A stretch of 64,000 bases of DNA from Frateuria terrea (GTDB lineage Bacteria; Pseudomonadota; Gammaproteobacteria; Xanthomonadales; Rhodanobacteraceae): the NCBI RefSeq assembly GCF_900115705.1, contig NZ_FOXL01000002.1, positions 372,001 to 436,000 on the forward strand. The letters are read 5' to 3'. Numbering within the stretch: the stretch's first letter is position 1; each line of letters opens with the position of its first letter. Both the position numbers and the translations under genes were made by a program. Of the stretch, positions 1-9,089 are shown piece by piece. Under the pieces are notes generated by a model. It saw nothing but the letters and a program-made list of their open reading frames with translations, was not told where the DNA came from and did not search any database.

Positions 1-1354
1 CGGTCCGCAGGTAGCGGATGGTAGCCCGATGCCGCTCGGCGATGTGCTGCACGATCGCCAGGCCCAGCCCGGTGCCCTCCTCGTTGGTGCCCGGTACGCG
101 AAAGAACCGCTCGCCCAGCCTGGACAACAGCGCGTCGGGCACGCCCGGGCCGTCGTCCTCGACGCGCAGGCGTACGCCGCCGCCGGGCGATGCCACGAGG
201 CTCACGGTGACGCTGCTGCCGGGCCCGGCATAGCGCAGTGCATTGTCGAGGAGGTTGTCCAGCATCTCGTGCAGGCTGGCGGCATCGCCGTTGACCGGCA
301 GCGGGCCGGGCGGCCCGTGGTAACCAAGGTCGATCCGGGCCGCCAGGGCCTCGGGTACCCGCAGGCTCACTGCCTCCGGCACCAGGCGGGCAAGATCCAC
401 CGGCACGTGGGTTGCAGGCTCGGCCAGCGGCGACTGCGCCCGCGTCAGTGCCAGCAGCTGCGCCGAGGTGCGCGCCGCGCGCAGGGTCAGGCGGCGCATG
501 TGACCCAGCGCGTCCCGCAAGGTCTGCGGGCTGTCGTCCGCGAGGGCGCGTTCCACGTGCAGGCTCAGGCCGGCCAGTGGCGTGCGCAGCTGATGGGCAG
601 CGTCGGCAATGAAGCGTTCCTGCAGTGCCAGGGTATCCCTCAGCCGCATGAACAACGCATCGATGGTGCGCGTCAGCGGCAGGATTTCCTGCGGTACGTC
701 CTCTTCGCCGATCGGCGTGATCTCCCGTCCGCGTGCGGCCAGGCGGGCGGTAAGCGGCTGCAGCACGCGAAGCCCGTAGTCCACGCCGAACCAGACCAGC
801 GAGAGCACGCCCAGGATCAGCAGCGTCTGCAGCGGCACGGCCATCAGCAGGATTTCGCGGGCGCGCCGATGCCGGTCGGCCAGGGTTTCCGCCTTGGTTA
901 CCGTCAGCGTGTCGCGAGGGTCGAAGTCGGGACGGATGCTCACGGCCGCCACGCGCAGCTTGTGCGAACCCAGCGTGGCGTCGTAGAGCACGGGCGGCTG
1001 GTCGACCGGCGGCGGGGCGATCTGGCGGAACTGCGCGTTGTCGGCCAGCACCCCGTGCAGCCGGCTGCGCACGCTGAAATAGCTGCCCTCGTCCGGGTCG
1101 TACGCGAGCAGGAAGCGCGCCTGCGGCGAGACGGTGTCTTCGAGCCGGTCGCCGCGCAGCATCTGCGCCAGCGTGAGCGCGTCGTCGCCCAGGTCGCGGT
1201 CGTGCACGTGGTTGGAATAGGCCAGCGCCACGCCGTAGGTGAGCAGGGCATCCAGCAGCAGCAGCACTCCGACCGGGATCAGCAGGAACGCCAGCAGGCG
1301 CCGCCGCAGGCTCGGTTGCGCCGACCGGCGCGCGGCCGCCGCGACTTCAACCAC
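1..1354 (-). CDS. Two-component sensor histidine kinase (3' end outside window)
   Basis: Inner-membrane sensor kinase that would phosphorylate the response regulator encoded just upstream. The frame is open from a GTG at 1354 to the window edge (451 residues visible). It shows two membrane segments (about residues 19-44 and 168-190) flanking a periplasmic domain of about 125 residues, an H-box FIADAAHQLRTPL with phospho-acceptor His254, an N-box (DNLLDNALRYAG), a G1 box (DDGPGV) and a G2 box (GTGLGLAI). The layout is that of the QseC/TctE class. The GTG overlaps the last 8 bases of the regulator gene, so the two are translationally coupled. No ATG fits better. The signal sensed cannot be told from sequence; only the last residues are missing. 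Confidence 0.93.
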   Translation of the reverse strand, partial: MVEVAAAARRSAQPSLRRRLLAFLLIPVGVLLLLDALLTYGVALAYSNHVHDRDLGDDALTLAQMLRGDRLEDTVSPQARFLLAYDPDEGSYFSVRSRLHGVLADNAQFRQIAPPPVDQPPVLYDATLGSHKLRVAAVSIRPDFDPRDTLTVTKAETLADRHRRAREILLMAVPLQTLLILGVLSLVWFGVDYGLRVLQPLTARLAARGREITPIGEEDVPQEILPLTRTIDALFMRLRDTLALQERFIADAAHQLRTPLAGLSLHVERALADDSPQTLRDALGHMRRLTLRAARTSAQLLALTRAQSPLAEPATHVPVDLARLVPEAVSLRVPEALAARIDLGYHGPPGPLPVNGDAASLHEMLDNLLDNALRYAGPGSSVTVSLVASPGGGVRLRVEDDGPGVPDALLSRLGERFFRVPGTNEEGTGLGLAIVQHIAERHRATIRYLRT

Positions 1355-2027
1355 CGGCCTCGCCCTCTTCGAGCATGTAGCCCAGCCCGCGGATCGTGCG
1401 TACGCCGGTACCGCAACCGTGCAGCTTGCGGCGCAGGCGGTGGACCGCGATGTCCAGGCCGTTGTCGGTGAGCTCCTGGTCCCAGTTGCACAGCGACTCG
1501 ACCAGTTGCGCGCGGCTGGTCAGCCGTCCCACCCGCGATGCCAGTGCCGCGAGCACGCCGAACTCGCGCGCGGTCAGGTCGAGCGCGGTTTCGTCGATCC
1601 AGGCGCGCTGCCCGGGCAGGTCCACCCGCAGACGCCCCAGCTTCAGCTCCGGCGTCCCCTTGCTGGCGACCCGCCGCAGCAACGCGCGCACCCGGGCGTT
1701 GAATTCGTCCAGCGCGAACGGCTTGACCAGGTAGTCGTCCGCTCCCAGGTCGAGGATCCGCACGCGTTCACGCAGGCCCTCGCGTGCGGTGATCACCAGC
1801 ACGGGAATTTCGGCGCCGCGTCGGCGCAACCGATGCAGCACGTCACTGCCGTCTAGCTTGGGCAGCCCCAGGTCGAGCACCAGCAGATCGTAGGGCGAAT
1901 GCTCGTCCAGCATGGCATCGGCCCGCGCACCGTCATCCACCAGGTCGACCGCGTGCCCGCCATGGCGCAGCGCCGCCGCCACGCCGGCGGCGATCGCCCT
2001 ATCGTCTTCCGCAATCAGGACGCGCAT
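1347..2027 (-). CDS. OmpR/PhoP-family response regulator
   Basis: Cytoplasmic DNA-binding regulator of 226 residues, partner of the adjacent kinase. The receiver domain (1-115) has the acidic pair Asp8/Asp9, phospho-acceptor Asp52 in LLVLDLGLP, Thr80 and Lys102 in DDYLVKPF. The C-terminal winged helix (about 125-222) has the LTAREFGVL and VHRLRRKL signatures of the OmpR class. The start at MRVLIAEDD is chosen because the family begins there; a longer in-frame extension to 2084 adds only non-conserved residues. The gene is first in a two-gene leftward operon and overlaps the kinase by 8 bases. Target genes are unknown. Confidence 0.95.
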   Translation of the reverse strand: MRVLIAEDDRAIAAGVAAALRHGGHAVDLVDDGARADAMLDEHSPYDLLVLDLGLPKLDGSDVLHRLRRRGAEIPVLVITAREGLRERVRILDLGADDYLVKPFALDEFNARVRALLRRVASKGTPELKLGRLRVDLPGQRAWIDETALDLTAREFGVLAALASRVGRLTSRAQLVESLCNWDQELTDNGLDIAVHRLRRKLHGCGTGVRTIRGLGYMLEEGEAGG

Positions 2028-2351
2028 GGCCGAACCTCGGAACGGGCTGGATCCAGATATCGATCGAATCGGATGGTGGGACACCTACCTTTCAAGACGG
2101 TTCCGGAGCATCCCGTCGAACGCGTCAGCAAGCTGGAGGGCCGTGGGCCATGCTCCGCCGTGACGCTTAGCATGGGCTTACGGCTCCGCTTGTGCGTGCG
2201 GTCGGCGAGGCGCTCGCAGGGTGGCGTCGCGCTCAGGCGGCTTGCAAGGGACGGGCGCCGCGCCGTTCCGGTCCGGAGGGTACCGCAGGAAAGGTCGTCG
2301 AAAGAGCACCTGCGTATGGTGGCGACGCCGCCGGCTGCCTTGGAGAGCATC
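2028..2351. other. Divergent intergenic region
   Basis: This stretch lies between the response-regulator start (leftward) and the phosphatase start (rightward). It must hold both promoters. I see no convincing RNA, repeat or gene in it; the long frames that cross it are GC-driven and do not match protein families. Confidence 0.5.
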
Positions 2352-2963
2352 ATGCGTGCCTTTCTCTTCCTGTTCGCATTCCTGTTCGCGGGTACCGCCG
2401 CCGCCAGTGGCGGCCCGTTTGGCATCGACCATCGCCTGCACTACGACAACAGCGGCATCTGGAAGCGCAGCAACCAGAAGGCGCTGATCTACGGCAGCGT
2501 TCTCACCGTGGGCGTCGGTGCACTGGCGCTGGGCGACCACGACGAGCTCGGCGATACGTTCTGGCGCTCGATCGACGCCCTGGTGATCACCGGCGTGAGC
2601 ACGACGGCGCTGAAGTACACCTTCGGGCGCGAGCGCCCGTCGCAGACCGACGATCCCAACCGCTTCTTCCACCATGGGCAGAGCTTTCCCAGCGGCGAAG
2701 TGGCGGCCATGTCGGCGGCGGTAACGCCCTTCATCGTGACCTACGGCGATGAACATCCGGCGGTGTATGCGCTGGCCTTGCTGCCGGCGTACGACGCCGT
2801 CGCCCGCATGAAGGTGCACGGGCACTGGCAGAGCGACGTGCTGGTCGGTGCGGCGATCGGGACGGGCGTCGGTATCTGGGCATCGCACCGCAACTCGCCG
2901 CTCATCGTCGGCTGGCTGCCCGGCGGCTTCAGCGTGGGCTACGTGCATCACTTCAAACCCTAG
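2352..2963 (+). CDS. PAP2-family phosphatase, exported
   Basis: A protein of 203 residues with an N-terminal signal (MRAFLFLFAFLFAGTAAASG), so it acts in the periplasm or at the membrane. The PAP2/haloperoxidase signature is complete: KYTFGRERP (motif 1, KX6RP), SFPSGE (motif 2, PSG; the usual His is replaced by Glu) and a third motif region ARMKVHGHWQSDVLVGA with the catalytic His followed by Asp (HxxxD). Likely substrates are lipid or isoprenoid phosphates, but family members vary. Start ATG at 2352 has GGAGAGC just upstream; a longer frame exists but lacks homology. Loss of His from PSGH in motif 2 is noteworthy and could alter activity. Reads toward ligD, 76 bp downstream. Confidence 0.85.
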   Translation: MRAFLFLFAFLFAGTAAASGGPFGIDHRLHYDNSGIWKRSNQKALIYGSVLTVGVGALALGDHDELGDTFWRSIDALVITGVSTTALKYTFGRERPSQTDDPNRFFHHGQSFPSGEVAAMSAAVTPFIVTYGDEHPAVYALALLPAYDAVARMKVHGHWQSDVLVGAAIGTGVGIWASHRNSPLIVGWLPGGFSVGYVHHFKP

Positions 2964-3039
2964 CCGGGAACGCGCTGCTCCACCCGGGGTTCACGACGCC
3001 GGTGCAACAACCACCGGGTCGCCTCCGCGGAGCCACCGG

Positions 3040-5601
3040 TTGAGTCTCAGGGAATACGATCGCAAGCGGCGTTTCGACAGTACGCCGGAGCCCCGCTCGG
3101 AAGATTCGGCAGTGGACGGTGGACGGCCGATCTTCGTGGTGCAGCTGCATCACGCGAGCCGGCGCCACTACGACTTCCGGCTGCAGGTGGGCGACACGCT
3201 CAAGTCCTGGGCCTGCCCCAAGGGACCGAGCTACGACCCCAACGTCAAGCGGCTGGCCGTGGAGGTCGAAGACCACCCGATCTCGTACGCCAAGTTCCAG
3301 GGCGACATCCCCGCGGACGCCTATGGCGGCGGCCACGTGGACACCTTCGACAGCGGCGTGTGGTCGACCCCGTACGACCCGGAGGCGCAGCTGGAAAAAG
3401 GCCACCTGCGCTTCGAGCTGTTCGGCACCCGCCTCAAGGGCAGCTGGCACCTGGTGCGCAGCGGCAAGGCGGCCAGGCAGCCGCAATGGTTCCTGATGCA
3501 CGACAAGGACGCCTACGCCAGCGACGTGGAGGCGGACGACCTGCTCGACGCGCGCATGATCGCCAGCACGAAGGCCGCCGCCGGCCGCAGCGGCGGCGCG
3601 AAGGAAGTGGCTGCCACGCTGGACAAGCGCAAGCGCAAGAAGGTCCCGGTCGCGGGGCATCGCGCCACCCGCGCCGCCGAGCTGGCGGCCGCCGCCGAAG
3701 GCGCGAGGAAGGGGCGGCCGAGCGCCGAGTTCTTCAAGCCGGAGCTGGCCAGGCTGCGCGAGAACCCGCCCGCGGGCGAGCAGTGGCTGCACGAGGTGAA
3801 GTGGGATGGCTACCGCATCCTCGCCACCGTATTCAAAGGCAACGTCGAACTGTGGTCGCGCAACGCCCTTTCCTGGACGGACAAGATCCCGGACATCCGC
3901 CAGGCGGTGGAGTCCCTCGGGCTCGACTCGGCGCGGCTCGATGGCGAGCTGATCGCGCTGGATGCCCAGGGCCAGTCCGACTTCAACGCGCTGCAGAAGA
4001 CGCTCTCCGGCGAGGCCAATGCGCCGCTGGCCTACATGCTGTTCGACGTGCCGTACCTGGAAGGCCGCGATCTCTCCGCCACGCCGCTGCATGCGCGCAA
4101 GGCAATCCTCCAAGCGTTGCTGGAGGACGCCCCCGCCCATCTGTCCTACAGCAGCCACGTGGTCGGCAATGGCGCCCAGGTGTTCGCCATGGCCAGCGCG
4201 CAGAAGCTCGAGGGCATCCTCAGCAAGCGCGTGGATTCGGGTTACCGGGCCGGCCGCGGTGACGATTGGCTCAAGATCAAGCGGGTCGAATCCGACGAAT
4301 TCGCGGTGGTCGGCTACACCGCGCCCAAGGGTGGGCGGCATGGCTTCGGCGCGTTGCTGCTGGCGCGGCCGGCGTCGGACGGTGGCTGGCATTTCATCGG
4401 GCAGGTCGGCAGCGGCTTCAGCCATGCGCAGTTGCGCGACCTCAGCCGCACGCTGGCCACCGGCGGCAGCAGCAAGCCGAGCGTGCGCAATCCGCAGGAT
4501 GCGCCGCGCGCGGTCAAGTGGATCGAGCCCACCGCGGTGGCCGAGGTCAACTACCGCGGCATCGGCAACCAGGGCCTGCTGCGCCAGCCGAGCCTGAAGG
4601 CCATGCGGCCGGACAAGACGCCGGCCGACCTGCGCGACAGCGACCGCGCCGCCCCCACGCCGGCTCCGGCTCCAGCCAAGGGCAGGGCCGCCAGGCGCAA
4701 GGCGTCCGCGCCCGAACCAGGCGGTGTCACCCTCACCCATCCCGAGCGCGTGGTCTATCCGGCCGAGGGCTACACCAAGCAGGACGTGGCCGACTACTAC
4801 CGCGCGGTGATGGACTGGTTCCTTCCCGGCGTGCTGAACCGGCCCACCTCGGTCATCCGCTTCCCCGACGGCATCGACAAGCCCTCGTTCTTCCAGAAGC
4901 ACATCCCCTCCGGCGGCCTGAAGCACGTCGGCAGCGTGAAGCTGAAGGAGGAGACCGGCGCCGCGGCGGTCTACCTCTATCCAGAGTCGGCCGAATCGGT
5001 CATGGAACTGGTGCAATACGGCACGCTGGAGTTCCATCCCTGGGGCGCCAAGGTGGACACGCCGGACCTTGCCGATCGCGTGGTGTTCGACCTGGACCCG
5101 GGCCCCGACGTGGGCTGGGAGCGCGTGGTCGCCGCGGCGCGACTGGTACGCAAGCTGCTGGCCGACCTCGGGCTGCAGTCGTTCCTGCGCACCACCGGCG
5201 GCAAGGGCCTGCACGTGGTGGTGCCGCTCAATCCGCCGTCGGACTGGGCCACGGTCAAGCAGTTCGCGCAGGGTTTCGCCAGTGCGCTGGCCGGCACCCA
5301 TCCGCTGGAGTTCGTCGCGGTCAGCACCAAGTCGGTGCGCAACCGGAAGATCTTCGTCGACTACCTGCGCAACGGCCGCGGTGCCACCGCCGTGGCGTCG
5401 TACTCGCTGCGCGGTCGCCCCGGCGCGCCGGTGGCGGTCCCGCTGCGCTGGGACGAACTGGGCAGGATCAGCAGCGGCGCGCAGTTCGACATCCGCAGCG
5501 CGCCGGCGCGGCTCAAGCGCCTGCGCAACGATCCGTGGGCGGGCATCGACGAGGTCGGGCAAAGCCTGGAAAACGTCATCGGCAAGCTGGGCGGCGACTG
5601 A
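3040..5601 (+). CDS. ligD: Multifunctional ATP-dependent DNA ligase LigD
   Basis: End-processing and ligation enzyme of bacterial non-homologous end joining, 853 residues. Domain order is phosphoesterase (about 20-190; HHASRRHYDFRLQ and GDIPADAYGGG motifs), ligase (about 210-540; nucleotidyl-acceptor Lys254 in EVKWDGYRIL) and primase-polymerase (about 560-850; metal-binding FDLDPGPDVGWE near 684 and TTGGKGLHVV). This is the Pseudomonas-type order. The TTG at 3040 is preferred because the family begins SLREYDRKRRFD and GGAG lies 7 bases upstream; an ATG frame from 2848 overlaps the previous gene and has no homology. No ku gene is in the window, although ku is often beside ligD. Confidence 0.95.
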   Translation: MSLREYDRKRRFDSTPEPRSEDSAVDGGRPIFVVQLHHASRRHYDFRLQVGDTLKSWACPKGPSYDPNVKRLAVEVEDHPISYAKFQGDIPADAYGGGHVDTFDSGVWSTPYDPEAQLEKGHLRFELFGTRLKGSWHLVRSGKAARQPQWFLMHDKDAYASDVEADDLLDARMIASTKAAAGRSGGAKEVAATLDKRKRKKVPVAGHRATRAAELAAAAEGARKGRPSAEFFKPELARLRENPPAGEQWLHEVKWDGYRILATVFKGNVELWSRNALSWTDKIPDIRQAVESLGLDSARLDGELIALDAQGQSDFNALQKTLSGEANAPLAYMLFDVPYLEGRDLSATPLHARKAILQALLEDAPAHLSYSSHVVGNGAQVFAMASAQKLEGILSKRVDSGYRAGRGDDWLKIKRVESDEFAVVGYTAPKGGRHGFGALLLARPASDGGWHFIGQVGSGFSHAQLRDLSRTLATGGSSKPSVRNPQDAPRAVKWIEPTAVAEVNYRGIGNQGLLRQPSLKAMRPDKTPADLRDSDRAAPTPAPAPAKGRAARRKASAPEPGGVTLTHPERVVYPAEGYTKQDVADYYRAVMDWFLPGVLNRPTSVIRFPDGIDKPSFFQKHIPSGGLKHVGSVKLKEETGAAAVYLYPESAESVMELVQYGTLEFHPWGAKVDTPDLADRVVFDLDPGPDVGWERVVAAARLVRKLLADLGLQSFLRTTGGKGLHVVVPLNPPSDWATVKQFAQGFASALAGTHPLEFVAVSTKSVRNRKIFVDYLRNGRGATAVASYSLRGRPGAPVAVPLRWDELGRISSGAQFDIRSAPARLKRLRNDPWAGIDEVGQSLENVIGKLGGD

Positions 5602-5749
5602 GCAGCTTTGCCCGTTCGGATCCGTGTGACGAAATCCGGACACGCGCGCCGCGGCGAAAGATCACCGCCGAGCCATCGCGCGGATGGCCGGACCCGCGCC
5701 GATTCGCTATGGTCGCGCTCCACTTCGCAACCACGCCGGAGATCCTCCC

Positions 5750-6586
5750 GTGCCGCACTATTCCGGTCCGCTGCTCAGCCGTCCCGCCGCTGACGCCCTG
5801 CATGCCGCGCGCGATGCCGGGGAGAGTGCATGGAGCGGGTCGCTGGACCTGGGCCGCTCGCGCACCGAGGTGCCGTTGCAAGCCGACGCCTGGCAGTGGC
5901 GCGGCCGGCTCTATCCCTATCCGGCGCGGCTGAAGGACCGCACGATCTACTACTGGGACGTCGAATCCTTCGAACCGGTATCGCGCTTCGCCGGCTCGCT
6001 GATCAAGCTGGTGCCCACCGAATGGGGCGCGCCCACCTTCGAGATCGACGGCATCAAGATGCTGCCGACGGCGAAACAGTCGCCGGTGGAGGACGCGCGG
6101 GCCAAGGTCGCGCTGGTCGAACCGCGCGGCAAGGTGGTGCTCGATACCTGCGGCGGCCTGGGCTATTTCGCCGCAGGCTGCCTGGAGGCAGGCGTGGCGC
6201 GCATCCGCTCGTTCGAAAAGAATCCCGACGTGCTGTGGCTGCGCACGCTCAATCCATGGTCGCCCGATCCGGATGCGAGCGAGGGCCGCCTGTTGCTGGC
6301 CCATGCCGACGTATCGGAGGCGATCACGCAGTTGGCCGATGGTTCGATCGACGCGCTGCTGCACGACCCGCCCCGCTTCGGCATCGCCGGCGAACTCTAT
6401 TCGCAGGCGTTCTACGACCAGCTTGCGCGCGTGCTGCGTCGTGGCGGCCGCCTGTTCCACTACACCGGCAGCCCGAACAAGCTCACCAGCGGCCGCGACG
6501 TGCCGCGCGAGGTGGCGCGACGACTTGAACTCGCCGGATTCAGGGCGCAGCTGGCCCTCGATGGCGTGCTGGCGACGCGACGCTAG
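5750..6586 (+). CDS. Class I SAM-dependent methyltransferase-like protein
   Basis: A cytoplasmic protein of 278 residues with a Rossmann methyltransferase core. Motif I is VLDTCGGLGYFAAGC, the acidic loop after strand 2 is FEKNPDV, and motif IV is LLHDPPRFG, a DPPR form that recalls the COG2521 group of predicted methyltransferases. An N-terminal extension of about 125 residues (YPYPARLKDRTIYYWD) precedes the fold. GTG at 5750 is chosen because GGAG lies 9 bases upstream; an ATG at 5684 adds unconserved residues. Substrate unknown: DPPx motifs can methylate nitrogen in nucleic acids or proteins, which is only a hint. It stands alone between ligD and a convergent gene. Confidence 0.75.
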   Translation: MPHYSGPLLSRPAADALHAARDAGESAWSGSLDLGRSRTEVPLQADAWQWRGRLYPYPARLKDRTIYYWDVESFEPVSRFAGSLIKLVPTEWGAPTFEIDGIKMLPTAKQSPVEDARAKVALVEPRGKVVLDTCGGLGYFAAGCLEAGVARIRSFEKNPDVLWLRTLNPWSPDPDASEGRLLLAHADVSEAITQLADGSIDALLHDPPRFGIAGELYSQAFYDQLARVLRRGGRLFHYTGSPNKLTSGRDVPREVARRLELAGFRAQLALDGVLATRR

Positions 6587-6909
6587 CCTGCCGGCGCGCG
6601 GCCCCTCTGCCGCGCGCGATCCCGTCGCGGCGCCGGGGCGGCATTCGAATACCGGCCGCAAGCCGTGCCCATGCAGTGCTCGGCCTTCAGCCACGCCTCC
6701 TGCTCGGCGTGCTTGCGCTCACCGCAGCTGGTCAACACGTCCAGCTGATGGTTGATCGGCTTTGCGTGCGCTGCTCGATCGACGGGAAATAGGACGCGAG
6801 CCTTGCACTTGGTCTTCTTGATGAAAGGCTCCGTTAGGGAGACGGCACCAACCGCGGGTCCAGGGGCGACGACCGACGCGTGGATGACCCGACACCGCGC
6901 GGGCGGAAC
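6586..6909. other. Convergent intergenic region with an open minus-strand frame
   Basis: This lies between two convergent genes. On the minus strand a frame stays open from the stop of the diguanylate cyclase gene (6910-6912) to a stop at 6583-6585, in the same frame as that gene. It could encode about 108 residues, including KKTKCKARVLFP and TSCGERKHAEQEAW, which read more like protein than like the usual GC-rich antisense. It has no ATG near its front and no ribosome site I can see. It may be a decayed small gene, a readthrough tail or chance. Confidence 0.3.
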
Positions 6910-8688
6910 TCAGGCCCTAGCGAGAACGACGTCGACCTCGATGTCCCCCATCACGCAGTTGCGGCCGGCACGCTTGGCTCGGTAGAGCGCCGCATCGGCC
7001 TCTTTGCAGAGCCGTTGCAGCTCGTAGCCGGAGGTATCGGTGGCGGCCAGGCCCACGCTCGCCGATACGGTGATGACGCAGTCCTCCCGCTGGACCGCCG
7101 CGTCGGCGATCGCCGCGCGGATGCGGTTGGCGATCTCCATGCCCTGGTGCCGCGAGCACTCGTGCAGCAGGACGCCGAACTCCTCTCCGCCCAGCCGGCC
7201 GAACAGATCCGATGGGCGCAGCTGTTGCTGGCAGGCGGCCACTGCGCGCTTGAGCACCGCATCGCCCATGGCGTGCCCGTGGGTGTCGTTCACGCGCTTG
7301 AAGTGGTCCAGGTCGAAGACGATCAGGCAGGCATGGCCGACCCTTCTTTCCAGCGCGTGCAGGGCGCGGCCCGACTGGCCGACGAAGTGCTGGTGGTTGA
7401 GGATGCCGGTGAGGCTGTCCTGCCGCGAGAGCTTCTTGAAGCGCAGCTGCGAGCGCTTTAGCCGCAACAGCCACAGCACGATCGAGGCGATCACCACCAG
7501 CAGCAGCAAGTTGTACAGCCGGCTGGTTTCGACCGCCTTGGTGTCCAGTGCCTGCTGCAGGCGCAGGAGCTTGTTCTGCTTGCCCAGCCTTTCCGTCTCA
7601 AGCTTCTGCGCAAGGATGTGTTGCTGGGCCACTTCGTAGGCCAGCGCACGGGCGCTGACATCGTCGAGGTAACCCTTGTCCTGTACGACATAGCGTTCGT
7701 AGTACAAAAGCGCGGCCGCCGCGTTGCCTTGCCGTTTCTCGACCCGGTAGAGCACCTCGTAGGCCTCGGCCAGCCACTCGTCGATGCTGTCGGGTTTGGC
7801 TAGGGCGATTGCGGCAAGCGCCGCTTTTCTGGCCTCGTTGTCGCGGCCCAGTGCGGCCAGTGCCTGCGCACGCTCCACCTGCGACGAGAGGATGTGCGGG
7901 TAATACTTGCTGTTGCGGATGCCAGGAGCGAGCCGATCGAGCAGGGCCAGCGCCACAGCCGGTTCGCCCTCCTCCATGTAGAGGCTGCCCAGGACCAGGC
8001 GCATCGCGTTGGTGAAGACCGGTTGCCCGGCCGCCTCGCATGTATCGATGGCCCGCTGCAGTTCCGGGCTGGTCGAGGTCAACCGCTTGCCGTTGAACAG
8101 TGCAGCGACTTCCCTGGACAAAGGCCGGCACAGGTTCTCGCCCGGCGGCACGGCTTGCTCGGCCATGCGTGCGTACTGGATCGCCAGGTCAATCTGGCCA
8201 GCCAGATTGAGCATCTGCGACAGATCCGATACGAGAAGGAACCGGGCCCGCGGATCCTTCACCTGTCCAAGGCCGGCGGCCAGGCGGTTGGCCAGGGTGA
8301 ACGCATCTTCGTAGCGGCGGGTGAGCGCCAGATCATTCAGGAGCAGCCCCGAAGCTTTCGCGGTCAGCACCTCGTTGCCGGAGTGGTCGACGATCTGGCG
8401 CAACTCGGGCTCGGACTTGGTGTAGTCGCCCTGGAACATCGCTTCCCAGGCGTCGAGGTAACGCAGTTGCCATTGCTCGGCCGGGGTCAGGTGCGGCGCC
8501 TCGCGGTGGATCCGCGCCAGCATGGCCAGGAATTGCGGGTGATCCTTGGTCCGCAAACCCTCGGCCTGTTGCATGAACGAGCCCGGATCCGTGATCGGCG
8601 AGCCGGCATGACAGGCCGGTGCGAGTACGCACCAGGCCAGGCCCACCCATGCGGACAAGACGCGTATGCGGCTTGGCGACCAGGACAT
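6910..8688 (-). CDS. Diguanylate cyclase with periplasmic TPR-like sensor domain
   Basis: Makes cyclic di-GMP from two GTP. Of 592 residues, the first 28 or so are a signal sequence ending near ACHAG. Residues about 30-380 are helical TPR-like repeats expected in the periplasm, with a coiled stretch before one membrane span (about 392-412). The GGDEF domain follows, with GGEEF at 500-504 (an active variant) and an inhibitory-site RPSD at 491-494, exactly 5 residues before it, implying product feedback. The gene begins 21 bases after the stop of the small precursor-like gene and is probably co-transcribed with it and the methyltransferase. The link to peptide modification is unexplained. Confidence 0.9.
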   Translation of the reverse strand: MSWSPSRIRVLSAWVGLAWCVLAPACHAGSPITDPGSFMQQAEGLRTKDHPQFLAMLARIHREAPHLTPAEQWQLRYLDAWEAMFQGDYTKSEPELRQIVDHSGNEVLTAKASGLLLNDLALTRRYEDAFTLANRLAAGLGQVKDPRARFLLVSDLSQMLNLAGQIDLAIQYARMAEQAVPPGENLCRPLSREVAALFNGKRLTSTSPELQRAIDTCEAAGQPVFTNAMRLVLGSLYMEEGEPAVALALLDRLAPGIRNSKYYPHILSSQVERAQALAALGRDNEARKAALAAIALAKPDSIDEWLAEAYEVLYRVEKRQGNAAAALLYYERYVVQDKGYLDDVSARALAYEVAQQHILAQKLETERLGKQNKLLRLQQALDTKAVETSRLYNLLLLVVIASIVLWLLRLKRSQLRFKKLSRQDSLTGILNHQHFVGQSGRALHALERRVGHACLIVFDLDHFKRVNDTHGHAMGDAVLKRAVAACQQQLRPSDLFGRLGGEEFGVLLHECSRHQGMEIANRIRAAIADAAVQREDCVITVSASVGLAATDTSGYELQRLCKEADAALYRAKRAGRNCVMGDIEVDVVLARA

Positions 8689-8709
8689 GGGCAGGCGTCG
8701 TGGATGGAT

Positions 8710-8982
8710 TTACGACTGGCTGCCGGGAGCCGGGATCTCGAGCGGTTCCTCCTCGGCCGGTTCCTCTTCTTCGCGCGCAGGCATCTGGGTAACCTGGGGC
8801 GCCTGGTTGGACAACTGCCCGAACTCCGCCGTCAGTTGCGAGCTGTCGCCCGATGCGGCCGCCGCAACCAGGGCCGCAGAGGCCTGCGCCTGTCCAAGCA
8901 GGTGCGCCATCTCATCCGCCGGCGTGTGGCGCAGCGACGCGTCGCGGCCGATGGCTTCCAGCAGCTCGATGGTATCTTTCAT
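8710..8982 (-). CDS. Candidate split-borosin precursor peptide
   Basis: A 90-residue protein directly downstream of a borosin-type methyltransferase. Residues 1-57 look like a small helical recognition domain: IGRDASLRH, then EMAHLLGQAQASAALVAAA, then SGDSSQLTAEFG. From memory this pattern (a Gly/Asp-Ala-x-Leu opening and a GDxxxL near the end) matches the borosin-binding domain of split precursors such as SonA. Residues 58-90 are low-complexity, with NQAPQVTQM, an acidic Glu/Pro run and LEIPAPGSQS; these are the candidate core and tail. Start ATG 8982 has AGGGG 7-8 bases upstream; a longer frame to 9087 runs into the intergenic space. Which residues are methylated cannot be read from sequence. 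An alternative is a Nif11-like leader or an unrelated small helical protein. Confidence 0.65.
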   Translation of the reverse strand: MKDTIELLEAIGRDASLRHTPADEMAHLLGQAQASAALVAAAASGDSSQLTAEFGQLSNQAPQVTQMPAREEEEPAEEEPLEIPAPGSQS

Positions 8983-9089
8983 CTTTTTCCCCTGAAGCGT
9001 GGCAATAAAGAAGGCCCGCCGGCCGTGACTTCGTAACTTGCCCATCGGGGGCCCCTTCCCCGAAGCAGCCATTCCGAGCCTTCCCATTA

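Noticed and set aside
29-1471. 480-codon plus-strand frame
   Set aside because: It is antisense to the histidine kinase, whose H, N and G boxes are on the minus strand.
2953-5643. 896-codon open frame on the minus strand
   Set aside because: It is antisense to ligD, Arg/Gly/Val-rich and has no recognisable motif, while the plus-strand frame has all LigD domains.
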